From Streptomyces coelicoflavus (GTDB lineage Bacteria > Actinomycetota > Actinomycetes > Streptomycetales > Streptomycetaceae), in NCBI RefSeq assembly GCF_003112555.1, contig NZ_BEWB01000021.1, positions 60,766 through 124,765 of the forward strand: 64,000 nucleotides of DNA, read 5' to 3'. Shown in pieces: positions 17,074-25,267 of this stretch. The position numbers and the translations under genes were made by a program. Positions within the stretch are counted from its first letter, which is position 1, and every line of letters starts with the position of its first letter. The notes under the pieces were generated by a model. That model ran no database searches. It was not told where the DNA came from and saw only the letters and a program-made list of their open reading frames with translations.

Positions 17074-17680
17074 AGAGGTCGTGGGGGTAGAGGTCATGGG
17101 TCCGGACGAGAAACCGCGCCGCGTACGGATGACGCCCGGCGCGCGCCGGGTGCTGGAGGCCGCCGAGCGGCTGTTCTACGAGCACGGCATCCACGCCGTC
17201 GGCGTGGACACCATCGCCGCCGAGGCCGGGGTGACCAAGAAGACGCTGTACGACCGCTTCGGTTCGAAGGAGCAGATCGTCGTCGAGTACCTGGCCGGAC
17301 GCGACGAGCGCTGGAGGGAACTGCTCGCGGGGCGGCTGGAGGCGGCCGGGGAGGGGGCCGCCGCCCGCGTGGTGGCCGTCTTCGAGGCGTCGCGCGCGTG
17401 GTCGGCGCGGTACGGGGCCAAGGGGTGCAGCATGATCAACGCACACGCGGAGGTCAGTGATCCGGACCATCCGGCGTACCCGGTCATCACCGGGCAGAAG
17501 CGGTGGATGCTCGACCTGTTCACCGCCCTGGCCCGCGACGTCGACGCGGCCGGTGCCGACCGGCTGGCGCGGACGCTCATGCTGCTGCACGAGGGGGCAC
17601 TGGTCTCCCACGGGGTCGGCGTCCTCCCCGACCCCTTCGGTGCCGCCCTCGACCAGGCGCGGGAGTTGTTGGACACGTGA
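17066..17680 (+). CDS. TetR-family regulator, divergent from EamA transporter
   Basis: A 204-aa TetR protein whose helix-turn-helix is VDTIAAEAGVTKKTLYDRFGSKEQIVVEYL (around residues 47-76), with a C-terminal domain of the TetR_C_33-like type. Start ATG 17066 is chosen because TATACT ends seven bases earlier, giving a leaderless transcript. ATG 17096, in frame with GGGGG/AGAGG upstream, would give 194 aa. The duplicated operator next to the start predicts autoregulation and control of the transporter at 16015-16989. Confidence 0.87.
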   Translation: MGAEVVGVEVMGPDEKPRRVRMTPGARRVLEAAERLFYEHGIHAVGVDTIAAEAGVTKKTLYDRFGSKEQIVVEYLAGRDERWRELLAGRLEAAGEGAAARVVAVFEASRAWSARYGAKGCSMINAHAEVSDPDHPAYPVITGQKRWMLDLFTALARDVDAAGADRLARTLMLLHEGALVSHGVGVLPDPFGAALDQARELLDT

Positions 17681-17722
17681 AACGGGCGGCGCCCGGGCGA
17701 GCCGCCGCGCTACGGTGATCGC

Positions 17723-18274
17723 ATGCCGCCCACCGCCGCGCTCCTCGTGATCGACATGCAGAACACCACGGTCGCCCTGGCCCACCGGGCCGCCGAGACG
17801 GTCGCCGCGATCGCCGGCCTGAGCGAGCGGGCCCGGGCGGCCGGGGTCCCCGTGGTGACCGTGCGGCAGCAGGACGCGGGCATGGTGCCCGGGACCGAGG
17901 GCTGGCGGGTCGTGCCCGAGCTGGCCCCTCGGGAAGGCGAACCGGTCGTCGACAAGACGACCCCGGACAGCTTCCTGGGCACCGGCCTGGACGAGATGCT
18001 GAGGGCGCTGGGCGTCACCGAGGTGATCGTGACCGGGTTCGCCACGGAGGTCTGCGTGGACACCACGGCACGGCAGGCGCTGAGCCGGGGCTACGACCTG
18101 GTCGTCGTCGCCGACGGGCACACCACGTCGGTGCGGACCGGGGTGGAGACCGACGGCCTCGTGCCGGCGGACCACTCGATCGCCCACTGCAACACGGTCT
18201 ACCGGATCATGGGCTGGCCCGGCCGCCGTATCCGGGTCCGGGCCGCCGCCGACGTGGACTTCGCCGCCTCCTAG
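17723..18274 (+). CDS. Isochorismatase-fold cysteine hydrolase
   Basis: A 183-aa protein of the isochorismatase/nicotinamidase superfamily. It shows ALLVIDMQN with the catalytic Asp near residue 10, a Lys in VDKTTPDSF near residue 77, and the nucleophile region VTGFATEVCVDTTARQALSRGYD with Cys near residue 112. The catalytic triad is therefore present; the substrate (amide, isochorismate-like or other) cannot be read from the sequence. TACGGT ends six bases before the ATG, suggesting leaderless expression. It lies 42 bp after the TetR gene. Confidence 0.87.
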   Translation: MPPTAALLVIDMQNTTVALAHRAAETVAAIAGLSERARAAGVPVVTVRQQDAGMVPGTEGWRVVPELAPREGEPVVDKTTPDSFLGTGLDEMLRALGVTEVIVTGFATEVCVDTTARQALSRGYDLVVVADGHTTSVRTGVETDGLVPADHSIAHCNTVYRIMGWPGRRIRVRAAADVDFAAS

Positions 18275-18287
18275 GGGGCGCGGGGCG

Positions 18288-18845
18288 TCAGGCCTGCCGG
18301 ATCGCCGAGATGTCGAAGTTCAGCTTGATCTTGTCGGACACCAGTACGCCGCCCGTCTCCAGGGCCGCGTTCCAGGTGAGGCCCCACTCCGAGCGCTTGA
18401 TCTCCGCCTTGCCCTCGAAACCGACGCGCTCGTTGCCGAACGGGTCCTTGGCGGCGCCGTTGAACTCCAGGTCGATGCTGATCGGCCTGGTCGTGCCGAG
18501 GATCGACAGGTCGCCGGTGATGCGGTAGTCGTCGCCGCCCAGGGACTCCGCCTTGGTGGAGCGGAACGTCATCGTCGGGTGCTCGCCCGTGTTGAAGAAG
18601 TCCGAGCTCTTCAGGTGGCCGTCACGGTCGGGGGAGCCCGTGTCGATGCTGTCCATGGTGATGTCGAGGGACGCCGTGGAGCGCGACGGCTCGGCACCGT
18701 CCAGGTGCAGCGTGCCGGTGAAGTCCAGGAACTTGCCCTTGACGTTGGTGACCATGGCGTGGCGCGCCGTGAAGCCGATCGTCGTGTGGGCGGGGTCGAC
18801 GGTGTAGTCGCCGGTCAGCGTGGAGAGGTCGGGGGTCGTGGTCAT
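18288..18845 (-). CDS. YceI-family lipid-binding protein
   Basis: A 185-aa YceI domain protein (lipocalin-like barrel that binds isoprenoid chains): DYTVDPAHTTIGFTARHAMVTNVKGKF at the start, then the HLKSSDFFNTGEHPTMTFRSTK motif. There is no signal peptide, so it is a cytoplasmic member. GGAGGATCCC precedes the ATG at 18845. Upstream on the same strand lies a perfect GTTGAATGTTCAAC palindrome (18870-18883). Many YceI genes in actinobacteria respond to MarR-type regulators, but no such regulator is adjacent here. Confidence 0.9.
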   Translation of the reverse strand: MTTTPDLSTLTGDYTVDPAHTTIGFTARHAMVTNVKGKFLDFTGTLHLDGAEPSRSTASLDITMDSIDTGSPDRDGHLKSSDFFNTGEHPTMTFRSTKAESLGGDDYRITGDLSILGTTRPISIDLEFNGAAKDPFGNERVGFEGKAEIKRSEWGLTWNAALETGGVLVSDKIKLNFDISAIRQA

Positions 18846-18869
18846 GGGATCCTCCAGGGGAGCCTTGAT

Positions 18870-18883
18870 GTTGAATGTTCAAC
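18870..18883. promoter_or_regulatory. MarR-like palindromic operator
   Basis: A perfect inverted repeat GTTGAA-TG-TTCAAC between the YceI gene and the divergent PL8 lyase. TTGAA/TTCAA palindromes are typical of MarR/OhrR sites. It sits 25 bp from the YceI start, where it would block that promoter. Confidence 0.55.
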
Positions 18884-18988
18884 CAGTCCAACGGGTTCGA
18901 CTCTAGACCTATTCCATGGCGTCATCAACCGCTTCGCCATACGTGTCGCGGCGCCGTTCCCCTCCCGCCGTCCCGCGTGATAGACGGC

Positions 18989-21352
18989 ATGAGCATGACC
19001 CCACAGCGCCCCACCGCCCCCACCCGCCGCGCGGTCCTGCTCGCGGCGGCCGCGGCCGCCGCCCTCACGTCCGTTCCCCGCCCCGCGTCGGCGGCGGCCG
19101 ACCCCTACGACGCCCTCCGCCGGCGCTGGCTCGACATCGCCCTCGGCACCGGCTACGACCCGGCCGCCGAGCCGTACGCCTCCCGTCTCGCCGAGACCGG
19201 CCGGCGCGCCCGCGACCACCGCGCCACCATGGCCCCCACCCCCACCTCCCTGTGGCCCGGCCACCCCTTCGACCCGCCCGCTGGCATCACCTTCGCCTAC
19301 GGCCGCCTGTGGACGATGACCGAGGCGTACGTCCAGGAGGGCACCGGCTCCACCGGCGACCCCGCACTCCTCGCCGGCATCCTGCGGGGCCTCGACCACC
19401 TCACGGCCACCGTCTACCACCCCGGCACCACCCGGTACGGCAACTGGTGGGAATGGCAGATCGGCAGCCCCCGCCTCCTGATGGACATCACGGCCGCCCT
19501 CCACGACCACCTCGGCACCGACCGCGTCGCCGCCGCGTGTGCCGCCGTCGACCACTTCGTCCCCGACGCGATGCTCGGCGACTACTCCGGCACCTCCACC
19601 GGCGCCAACCGCGTCGACCTGTGCCGCTCCGTCGCCCTGCGCGGCATCCTGGGCCGGGCCCCCGACAAGATCGCCCTGGCCCGCGACGCCCTCTCGCCGG
19701 TCTTCCCGTACGTCACCGAGGGCGACGGGCTCTACGCCGACGGCTCCTTCGTCCAGCACACGTGGGTCGCCTACTCGGGGACGTACGGGCAGGTCATGCT
19801 GGACGGACTGGGCCGGCTGTTCACCCTGCTCGCCGGCTCCGAGTGGGCGGTGACGGACCCGGCCAGGCAGATCGTCCTCGACAGCGTCGAGCACGCCTAC
19901 GCACCCCTGATCCACGACGGCCTGGTGATGGACATCGTCAACGGCCGGGCCATCAGCCGGGGTTACCTCAAGAGCGACGACCTGCACGTCATGCGCGGCG
20001 ACCACTTCCACGGACGGCAACTCGTCGCCGCCATGGCGGTCCTCGCGGGCGGCGCGAGCGACGCCGAGCGGGAGCGCTGGTACGCCCGGATCAAGGGCTG
20101 GATCGAACGGGACACCGTCACCCCCGTCCTCACGGCGCCGGAGTTCCCCGTCGCCGACCTGGCCCGGCTGCACGCGATCGCCGACGCCCCGGGCGAGACC
20201 GCCCCCGAACCCACCGGCCACCACCTCTTCGCCGCGATGGACCGCGCCGTCCACCGCCGCCCCGCCTTCACCGCGGGCCTCGCCATGGCCAGTGACCGCA
20301 TCGCCCACTACGAGTGCGGCAACGGCGAGAACCCGCGCGGCTGGCACACCGGCGCGGGAATGCTCACCTGGTGGGGGAACGGCACCAGGTCCGATCGGTC
20401 CGATCGGTCCGGTCGGTCCGATCAGTACACAGACTGGTTCTGGCCCACCGTCGACTGGTACCGGCTGCCCGGCACCACCGTCTCCACCAAGCGCCTGCCG
20501 GACCGGGCGGGCGGCGAATGGGGCGAGCCCAAACCCGACGTGCGCTGGGTCGGCGGCACGACCGACGGCACGTACGCGGCCGTGGGGCAGCACCTCAAGG
20601 GGCTCGGCTCGACCCTCGAGGCCCGCAAGTCCTGGTTCTTCCTCGACGACGCCGTGGTCTGCCTGGGGGCGGGCATCACGTGCGCCGACGGCGTCCCCGT
20701 CGAGACGGTCGTCGACAACCGCAACCTGGGCGAGGGCGGCACCCAGGCCCTCGTACGCGGCCGGGACTGGGCCCACCTGGAGGGCCACGGCGGCTGGATC
20801 GTGCCCGGGGGCGGCCTGCGGACCCTGCGCGAGGACCGCACCGGCGCCTGGTCCGACATCAACACCACCAGCACGACCGAGCGCCGCACCCGGCGCTGGC
20901 AGACCCTCTGGCTCGACCACGGCACGGACCCGGCCGACGCCGACTACGTCTACGCCGTACTGCCGGGTGCCTCGCGGGACACCGTGGCCCGCCGGGCCGC
21001 CGACCGCCGCTGGCTGAGGATCCTCGCCAACGACGCCCGGCGGCAGGCACTGGCCGTCCCCTCCCTCGGCGTCACGGCCGCCAACTTCTGGCAGGCCGGT
21101 ACCGCGGGCCCGCTCACCGCGACGTCCGGGGCGAGTGTGCTGGTCCGCCGCAGGGGGCGCTCGGCTACGCTCTGCGTGAGCGAACCGCCGCGCACCGGAC
21201 AGCCCTTGGAGATCATCTGGGACCACCCGGTGAGCGCGGTGCCGCGGGCCGACGAGACGGTCGAGATTCTCGCGACGGGCCGCCGACTGCACCTCCGCGT
21301 CACCCCAGGGGTGGTATGTACCACCCATGAATGTGAGGTGACTCTCAGCTGA
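18989..21352 (+). CDS. Secreted polysaccharide lyase family 8
   Basis: A 787-aa lyase of the hyaluronate/chondroitin/xanthan lyase family, which cleaves uronic-acid polysaccharides by beta-elimination. The N-terminus has a twin-Arg signal (TRRAVLLAAAAAAALT, cut near ASAAA at about residue 36). The catalytic set appears as Asn207, His257, Tyr266, Arg320 and Arg324. These have exactly the mutual spacing of N349/H399/Y408/R462/R466 in pneumococcal hyaluronate lyase. The alpha domain covers residues 40-390, with beta-sandwich domains beyond. A short tandem repeat (20390-20424) encodes SDRSDRSGRSD in a loop. The ATG at 18989 is chosen for the signal peptide; the frame is open upstream. The polymer substrate is unknown. 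Confidence 0.88.
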   Translation: MSMTPQRPTAPTRRAVLLAAAAAAALTSVPRPASAAADPYDALRRRWLDIALGTGYDPAAEPYASRLAETGRRARDHRATMAPTPTSLWPGHPFDPPAGITFAYGRLWTMTEAYVQEGTGSTGDPALLAGILRGLDHLTATVYHPGTTRYGNWWEWQIGSPRLLMDITAALHDHLGTDRVAAACAAVDHFVPDAMLGDYSGTSTGANRVDLCRSVALRGILGRAPDKIALARDALSPVFPYVTEGDGLYADGSFVQHTWVAYSGTYGQVMLDGLGRLFTLLAGSEWAVTDPARQIVLDSVEHAYAPLIHDGLVMDIVNGRAISRGYLKSDDLHVMRGDHFHGRQLVAAMAVLAGGASDAERERWYARIKGWIERDTVTPVLTAPEFPVADLARLHAIADAPGETAPEPTGHHLFAAMDRAVHRRPAFTAGLAMASDRIAHYECGNGENPRGWHTGAGMLTWWGNGTRSDRSDRSGRSDQYTDWFWPTVDWYRLPGTTVSTKRLPDRAGGEWGEPKPDVRWVGGTTDGTYAAVGQHLKGLGSTLEARKSWFFLDDAVVCLGAGITCADGVPVETVVDNRNLGEGGTQALVRGRDWAHLEGHGGWIVPGGGLRTLREDRTGAWSDINTTSTTERRTRRWQTLWLDHGTDPADADYVYAVLPGASRDTVARRAADRRWLRILANDARRQALAVPSLGVTAANFWQAGTAGPLTATSGASVLVRRRGRSATLCVSEPPRTGQPLEIIWDHPVSAVPRADETVEILATGRRLHLRVTPGVVCTTHECEVTLS

Positions 21353-21506
21353 CGGCTTTGTGTGACCCCTACAAGCCTGAGGCCCCCTGAGCAGTCGAAA
21401 AGGCTGCATGGGGTGGGGGTTCTGTTCAGTGCTACCAGGAAAACGGGCCGGAGACTGTACGGAGTCGACGGCTCGCAATCCTTGGTCGGCTTCGTAGAGT
21501 CGCTAC

Positions 21507-23090
21507 ATGACCGTTTTGGATGAGGCGCCGGGTGAGCCGACGGACGCGCGCGGGCGAGTGGCCGAGTTGCACGGGATCCGTGCGCAGGCGCTGGCCGGGC
21601 CGAGCGAGAAGGCGACGGCGGCGCAGCACGCCAAGGGCAAGCTGACGGCACGTGAGCGCATCGAGCTGCTTCTGGACCCCGATTCCTTCCGTGAGGTCGA
21701 GCAGTTGCGGCGGCACCGGGCGACCGGGTTCGGTCTGGAGGCGAAGAAGCCGTACACCGACGGTGTGATCACCGGGTGGGGGACGGTGGAGGGCCGTACG
21801 GTCTTCGTCTACGCGCACGACTTCCGGATCTTCGGCGGTGCGCTGGGCGAGGCGCACGCGACGAAGATCCACAAGATCATGGACATGGCCATCGCGGCCG
21901 GTGCCCCGCTGGTCTCGCTGAACGACGGCGCGGGTGCCCGGATCCAGGAGGGCGTCTCCGCGCTCGCCGGCTATGGCGGCATCTTCCAGCGCAACACGAG
22001 GGCGTCCGGGGTCATCCCGCAGATCAGCGTGATGCTCGGCCCGTGCGCGGGCGGCGCGGCCTACAGCCCCGCCCTGACCGACTTCGTCTTCATGGTCCGC
22101 GACACCTCGCAGATGTTCATCACCGGCCCGGACGTCGTCAAGGCCGTCACCGGCGAGGAGATCACCCAGAACGGCCTGGGCGGCGCCGACGTCCACGCCG
22201 AGACCTCCGGCGTGAGCCACTTCGCCTACGACGACGAGGAGACCTGCCTCGCCGAGGTCCGCTACCTCCTCTCCCTCCTCCCGCAGAACAACCGGGAGAA
22301 CCCGCCCCGCGCCGAGTCCTCGGACCCCGCGGACCGCCGCTCGGACATGCTCCTCGACCTGGTACCGGCGGACGGCAACCGTCCCTACGACATGACCAAG
22401 GTCATCGAGGAACTGGTCGACGACGGCGAGTACCTCGAGGTCCACGAGCGCTGGGCCCGCAACATCATCTGCGCCCTGGCCCGCCTCGACGGCCAGGTCG
22501 TCGGCATCGTCGCCAACCAGCCGCAGGCCCTGGCCGGCGTCCTGGACATCGAGGCGTCGGAGAAGGCCGCGCGCTTCGTGCAGATGTGCGACGCCTTCAA
22601 CATCCCGATCATCACCCTTCTGGACGTACCGGGGTTCTTGCCGGGTGTGGACCAGGAGCACGGCGGCATCATCCGCCACGGCGCCAAGCTCCTCTACGCG
22701 TACTGCAACGCGACCGTGCCCCGGATCTCGCTCATCCTGCGCAAGGCGTACGGGGGTGCTTACATCGTCATGGACAGCCAGTCCATCGGCGCCGACCTCA
22801 CCTACGCCTGGCCGACCAACGAGATCGCCGTCATGGGCGCGGAGGGTGCCGCGAACGTCATCTTCCGCCGACAGATCGCCGACGCCGAGGACCCCGAGGC
22901 CATGCGGGCGCGCATGGTCAAGGAGTACAAGTCCGAGCTGATGCACCCCTACTACGCGGCCGAACGCGGCCTGGTCGACGACGTCATCGACCCCGCGGAG
23001 ACCCGCGAGGTGCTGATCAAGTCCCTGGCGATGCTCCACACCAAGCACGCCGACCTGCCCTCCCGCAAGCACGGCAACCCGCCGCAGTGA
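21507..23090 (+). CDS. accB: Acyl-CoA carboxylase beta (carboxyltransferase) subunit
   Basis: A 527-aa carboxyltransferase with the N-terminal and C-terminal crotonase-like halves of the biotin-dependent acyl-CoA carboxylases. The oxyanion-hole sequences are GGAAYSPALTDF near residue 186 and AYGGAYIVMDSQ near 414. Residue 420 is Ile, the known specificity position of S. coelicolor AccB (Asp in PccB), favouring broad use of acetyl-, propionyl- and butyryl-CoA. It forms malonyl- and methylmalonyl-CoA together with a biotinylated AccA subunit encoded elsewhere. accE follows 17 bp downstream. No SD is seen; TAGAGT ends six bases before the ATG, indicating leaderless expression. Confidence 0.94.
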   Translation: MTVLDEAPGEPTDARGRVAELHGIRAQALAGPSEKATAAQHAKGKLTARERIELLLDPDSFREVEQLRRHRATGFGLEAKKPYTDGVITGWGTVEGRTVFVYAHDFRIFGGALGEAHATKIHKIMDMAIAAGAPLVSLNDGAGARIQEGVSALAGYGGIFQRNTRASGVIPQISVMLGPCAGGAAYSPALTDFVFMVRDTSQMFITGPDVVKAVTGEEITQNGLGGADVHAETSGVSHFAYDDEETCLAEVRYLLSLLPQNNRENPPRAESSDPADRRSDMLLDLVPADGNRPYDMTKVIEELVDDGEYLEVHERWARNIICALARLDGQVVGIVANQPQALAGVLDIEASEKAARFVQMCDAFNIPIITLLDVPGFLPGVDQEHGGIIRHGAKLLYAYCNATVPRISLILRKAYGGAYIVMDSQSIGADLTYAWPTNEIAVMGAEGAANVIFRRQIADAEDPEAMRARMVKEYKSELMHPYYAAERGLVDDVIDPAETREVLIKSLAMLHTKHADLPSRKHGNPPQ

Positions 23091-23107
23091 CCCGAGGAGC
23101 CACGTCC

Positions 23108-23305
23108 ATGTCCACTCCTGACATCCGCGTCGAGAAGGGCCACGCCGAGCCCGAGGAGGTCGCCGCCATCACGGCGCTCCTCCTGGCCCGTGCCGCCGCC
23201 CGCCCCGCCGAGATCGCCCCGGCCCACGGCGGCGGCCGAGCCCGCGCGGGCTGGCGCCGCCTGGAACGCGAGCCGGGTTTCCGCGCCCCGCACAGCTGGC
23301 GCTGA
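23108..23305 (+). CDS. accE: Acyl-CoA carboxylase epsilon subunit
   Basis: A 65-aa small subunit with the actinobacterial epsilon pattern: charged start (IRVEKGHAEPEEVAAITALLLARAAA), Ala/Pro-rich linker and C-terminal WRRLEREPGFRAPHSWR. Epsilon subunits bind the beta hexamer and strongly stimulate the carboxylase. AGGAG stands eight bases before the ATG. It is co-transcribed with accB and followed directly by a terminator at 23317-23353. Confidence 0.93.
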   Translation: MSTPDIRVEKGHAEPEEVAAITALLLARAAARPAEIAPAHGGGRARAGWRRLEREPGFRAPHSWR

Positions 23306-23316
23306 CCTCAGCTCAC

Positions 23317-23353
23317 GTAGAGGCCTCTCTCCACCAAGGAGAGGGGCCTCTAC
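23317..23353 (+). terminator. Terminator of accB-accE
   Basis: A 16-bp stem with one wobble pair (23317-23332 with 23338-23353), loop ACCAA, 11 bp after the accE stop. There is no U-tract. Confidence 0.85.
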
Positions 23354-23614
23354 GCATGACAGGGGGCTGGGCAACTCACCCAGGGGCGCGGGGAACTGCG
23401 CGACCGGCCACGACACACCCGCACCCGGCAACGAAACCGCCCCCCGCAGCCCGGTGGCCGCAGGGGGCGTCGCGCAACCCGGCGCTGACGAGGTGCCGCC
23501 TGCGCCCACCTGTGCCGCCCTGGGGGCACCTCCCAGGCCCTTGAGGCACTGGGGGAGGCACGACTGCCCGCAGGCTGGGGGCGTGGCACGACTGCCCGCG
23601 GGCTCAGCCGCGTG
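23354..23614. repeat. Gene-free gap with Streptomyces-type dispersed GC repeat
   Basis: I see no gene here. At 23381-23414 is a sequence starting CAGGGGCGCGGGGAACTGCG, a form I recognise as common in Streptomyces intergenic regions, followed by further C/G-rich inverted segments (CCCGCAG...CAGGGGG near 23442-23468, and GCACGACTGCCCGC twice near 23559-23603). Confidence 0.6.
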
Positions 23615-24196
23615 CTAGCGCAACCGCGCCATCAGCGCGTGCTCCACGAGAGTGATGAGCGCCGACTTCGCGTCGGCCCGATGCCGCGCGTCGGTCGTGA
23701 TGATCGGCGTGTCGGGACCGATCTGGAGGGCCTCGCGGACCTCGTCCGGCTGGTACGGCTGCTGACCGTCGAAGCCGTTGAGCGCGATCACGAACGGCAG
23801 GCCGCTGTTCTCGAAGTAGTCGACGGCCGGGAAGCAGTCGGCCAGACGCCTCGTGTCGACCAGGACGATCGCGCCGATGGCGCCGCGCACCAGGTCGTCC
23901 CACATGAACCAGAACCGGTCCTGGCCGGGCGTGCCGAACAGGTACAGGATCAGGTCCTGGTCGAGCGTGATGCGGCCGAAGTCCATGGCGACCGTCGTGG
24001 TCGTCTTGTCCCCCGTGTGGGTGAGGTCGTCGATGCCCGCCGAAGCGGATGTCATCACGGCCTCGGTGCGCAGCGGATTGATCTCCGAGACAGCGCCGAC
24101 GAACGTGGTCTTGCCCACGCCGAAGCCGCCCGCCACCACGATCTTCGCGGAAGTGGTGGAGCGGGAAGGACCGCCGCTAGAGCTTGCGAAGTCCAC
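23615..24196 (-). CDS. cvnD2: Conservon small GTPase-like protein
   Basis: A 193-aa Ras/MglA-like GTP-binding protein, last gene of the second conservon. G1 is GGFGVGKTT near residue 22, G3 is FGTPGQ near 88 and the guanine-binding region ALNGFDG is near 139. By analogy with studied conservons, CvnD is the switch of a membrane complex with CvnA, CvnB and CvnC. Its start overlaps the cvnC2 end by 20 bp. A 144-bp stretch (23870-24013) is identical to cvnD1 (29167-29310). Confidence 0.93.
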   Translation of the reverse strand: MDFASSSGGPSRSTTSAKIVVAGGFGVGKTTFVGAVSEINPLRTEAVMTSASAGIDDLTHTGDKTTTTVAMDFGRITLDQDLILYLFGTPGQDRFWFMWDDLVRGAIGAIVLVDTRRLADCFPAVDYFENSGLPFVIALNGFDGQQPYQPDEVREALQIGPDTPIITTDARHRADAKSALITLVEHALMARLR

Positions 24197-24749
24197 TGAG
24201 CACCCTTTCGAGCAGTGTCACGTCTGGCTGGCCGCCGGCGCTCTCGTCGCCGCCGGGCTGATGGATGGCGACCAGTCCCGCCTCCGCCAAGTCGGCGACG
24301 AGGATCCTGGCCACGCCGAGAGGGATCGTCAGGAGGGCCGAGACCTCGGCCACCGACTTGATCTCCCGGCAGAGGTTGCAGATCCGCTGATGCTCGGGCA
24401 GCTGGCCCTGCATCTGGTGCGGCTGCGCGGTGGTGTGCACCAGCGCCTCGATGGCGAGCTGGTACCGGGGCCTGGTGCGGCCGCCCGTCATGGCGTACGG
24501 GCGCACCAGGGGGTTGTTCGACGCCCCGGCGGGCGCCGGCTCAGGGGTGCGGCGCTGCGGCTGCACGGGCTGGATGCGCGGAGCCTGCGGCTGGTCGTAC
24601 GGCGAAGGGCCGGGGCCCTGCGGCGCGTACGGCTGCCGGTGGCCTGGCACGGAGGGGTAGCCGTACCCGTTCGCCGAGCCGTCGTTCTGGCCCTGACCAG
24701 GGCCGTACGACCAGTTGCCCGATGACGGACCGCCTGGGGGTGTTGCCAC
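24177..24749 (-). CDS. cvnC2: DUF742 conservon protein
   Basis: A 190-aa DUF742 protein. It has a Pro/Gln/Tyr-rich N-terminal stretch (about 1-75), then the conserved domain starting VRPYAMTGGRTRPRYQLAIEALV, with a winged-helix-like part (RICNLCREIKSVAEVSALLTIPLGVARILVADL). The C-terminus ends LLERVLSGLRKL. Start GTG 24749 follows GGAGGAAAAA. It overlaps cvnD2 and lies 94 bp after cvnB2. Compared with CvnC1 it has an N-terminal extension of about 60 residues. Confidence 0.92.
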   Translation of the reverse strand: MATPPGGPSSGNWSYGPGQGQNDGSANGYGYPSVPGHRQPYAPQGPGPSPYDQPQAPRIQPVQPQRRTPEPAPAGASNNPLVRPYAMTGGRTRPRYQLAIEALVHTTAQPHQMQGQLPEHQRICNLCREIKSVAEVSALLTIPLGVARILVADLAEAGLVAIHQPGGDESAGGQPDVTLLERVLSGLRKL

Positions 24750-24843
24750 TTTTTCCTCCTCCGACTGTGCCTGGCACCCATCGCTGTGGAGCCGCGTCCC
24801 GAAACTTTACGGCCACGGGACGCCAAAACGCACCGTCTGTCCT

Positions 24844-25266
24844 TTAGTTGAGAAGGCTCCCTTGGAGCTCCGCCCGCAGATCAGGGGTCAGAACCGTGCC
24901 CGCACGGTCCACCAGAAGGGCCATCTCGTACCCAATGAGACCGATGTCCGCCTCCGGGTGTGCGAGAACCGCGAGGGACGAGCCGTCGGAGATGGACATG
25001 ATGAAGAGGAATCCGCGCTCCATCTCCACAACCGTCTGGTTCACGCTGCCGCCCTCGAAGATGCGCGAGGCACCCGCGGTCAGCGAGGTCAGGCCGGAGG
25101 CGACGGCCGCGAGCTGATCGGCTCGGTCGCGGGGGAACCCTTCGGACATCGCCAGAAGGAGTCCGTCGGCGGAGACCACCACCGTGTGGGACACCCCCGG
25201 GGTGTTGTCCACGAAGTTGGTGATCAACCAGTTCAGGTTCTGCGCCGCCTGGCTCATCGGGCTCAC
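24844..25266 (-). CDS. cvnB2: Roadblock/LC7-domain conservon protein
   Basis: A 140-aa roadblock/LC7 protein (NLNWLITNFVDNTPGVSHTVVVSADGLLLAMSEG...), the MglB-like partner expected to act with the CvnD GTPase. The GTG at 25266 starts one base after the cvnA2 stop and has GGAG seven bases upstream; ATG 25257 (137 aa) is the alternative. It is over 90% identical to CvnB1. Confidence 0.92.
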   Translation of the reverse strand: MSPMSQAAQNLNWLITNFVDNTPGVSHTVVVSADGLLLAMSEGFPRDRADQLAAVASGLTSLTAGASRIFEGGSVNQTVVEMERGFLFIMSISDGSSLAVLAHPEADIGLIGYEMALLVDRAGTVLTPDLRAELQGSLLN

Positions 25267-25267
25267 A

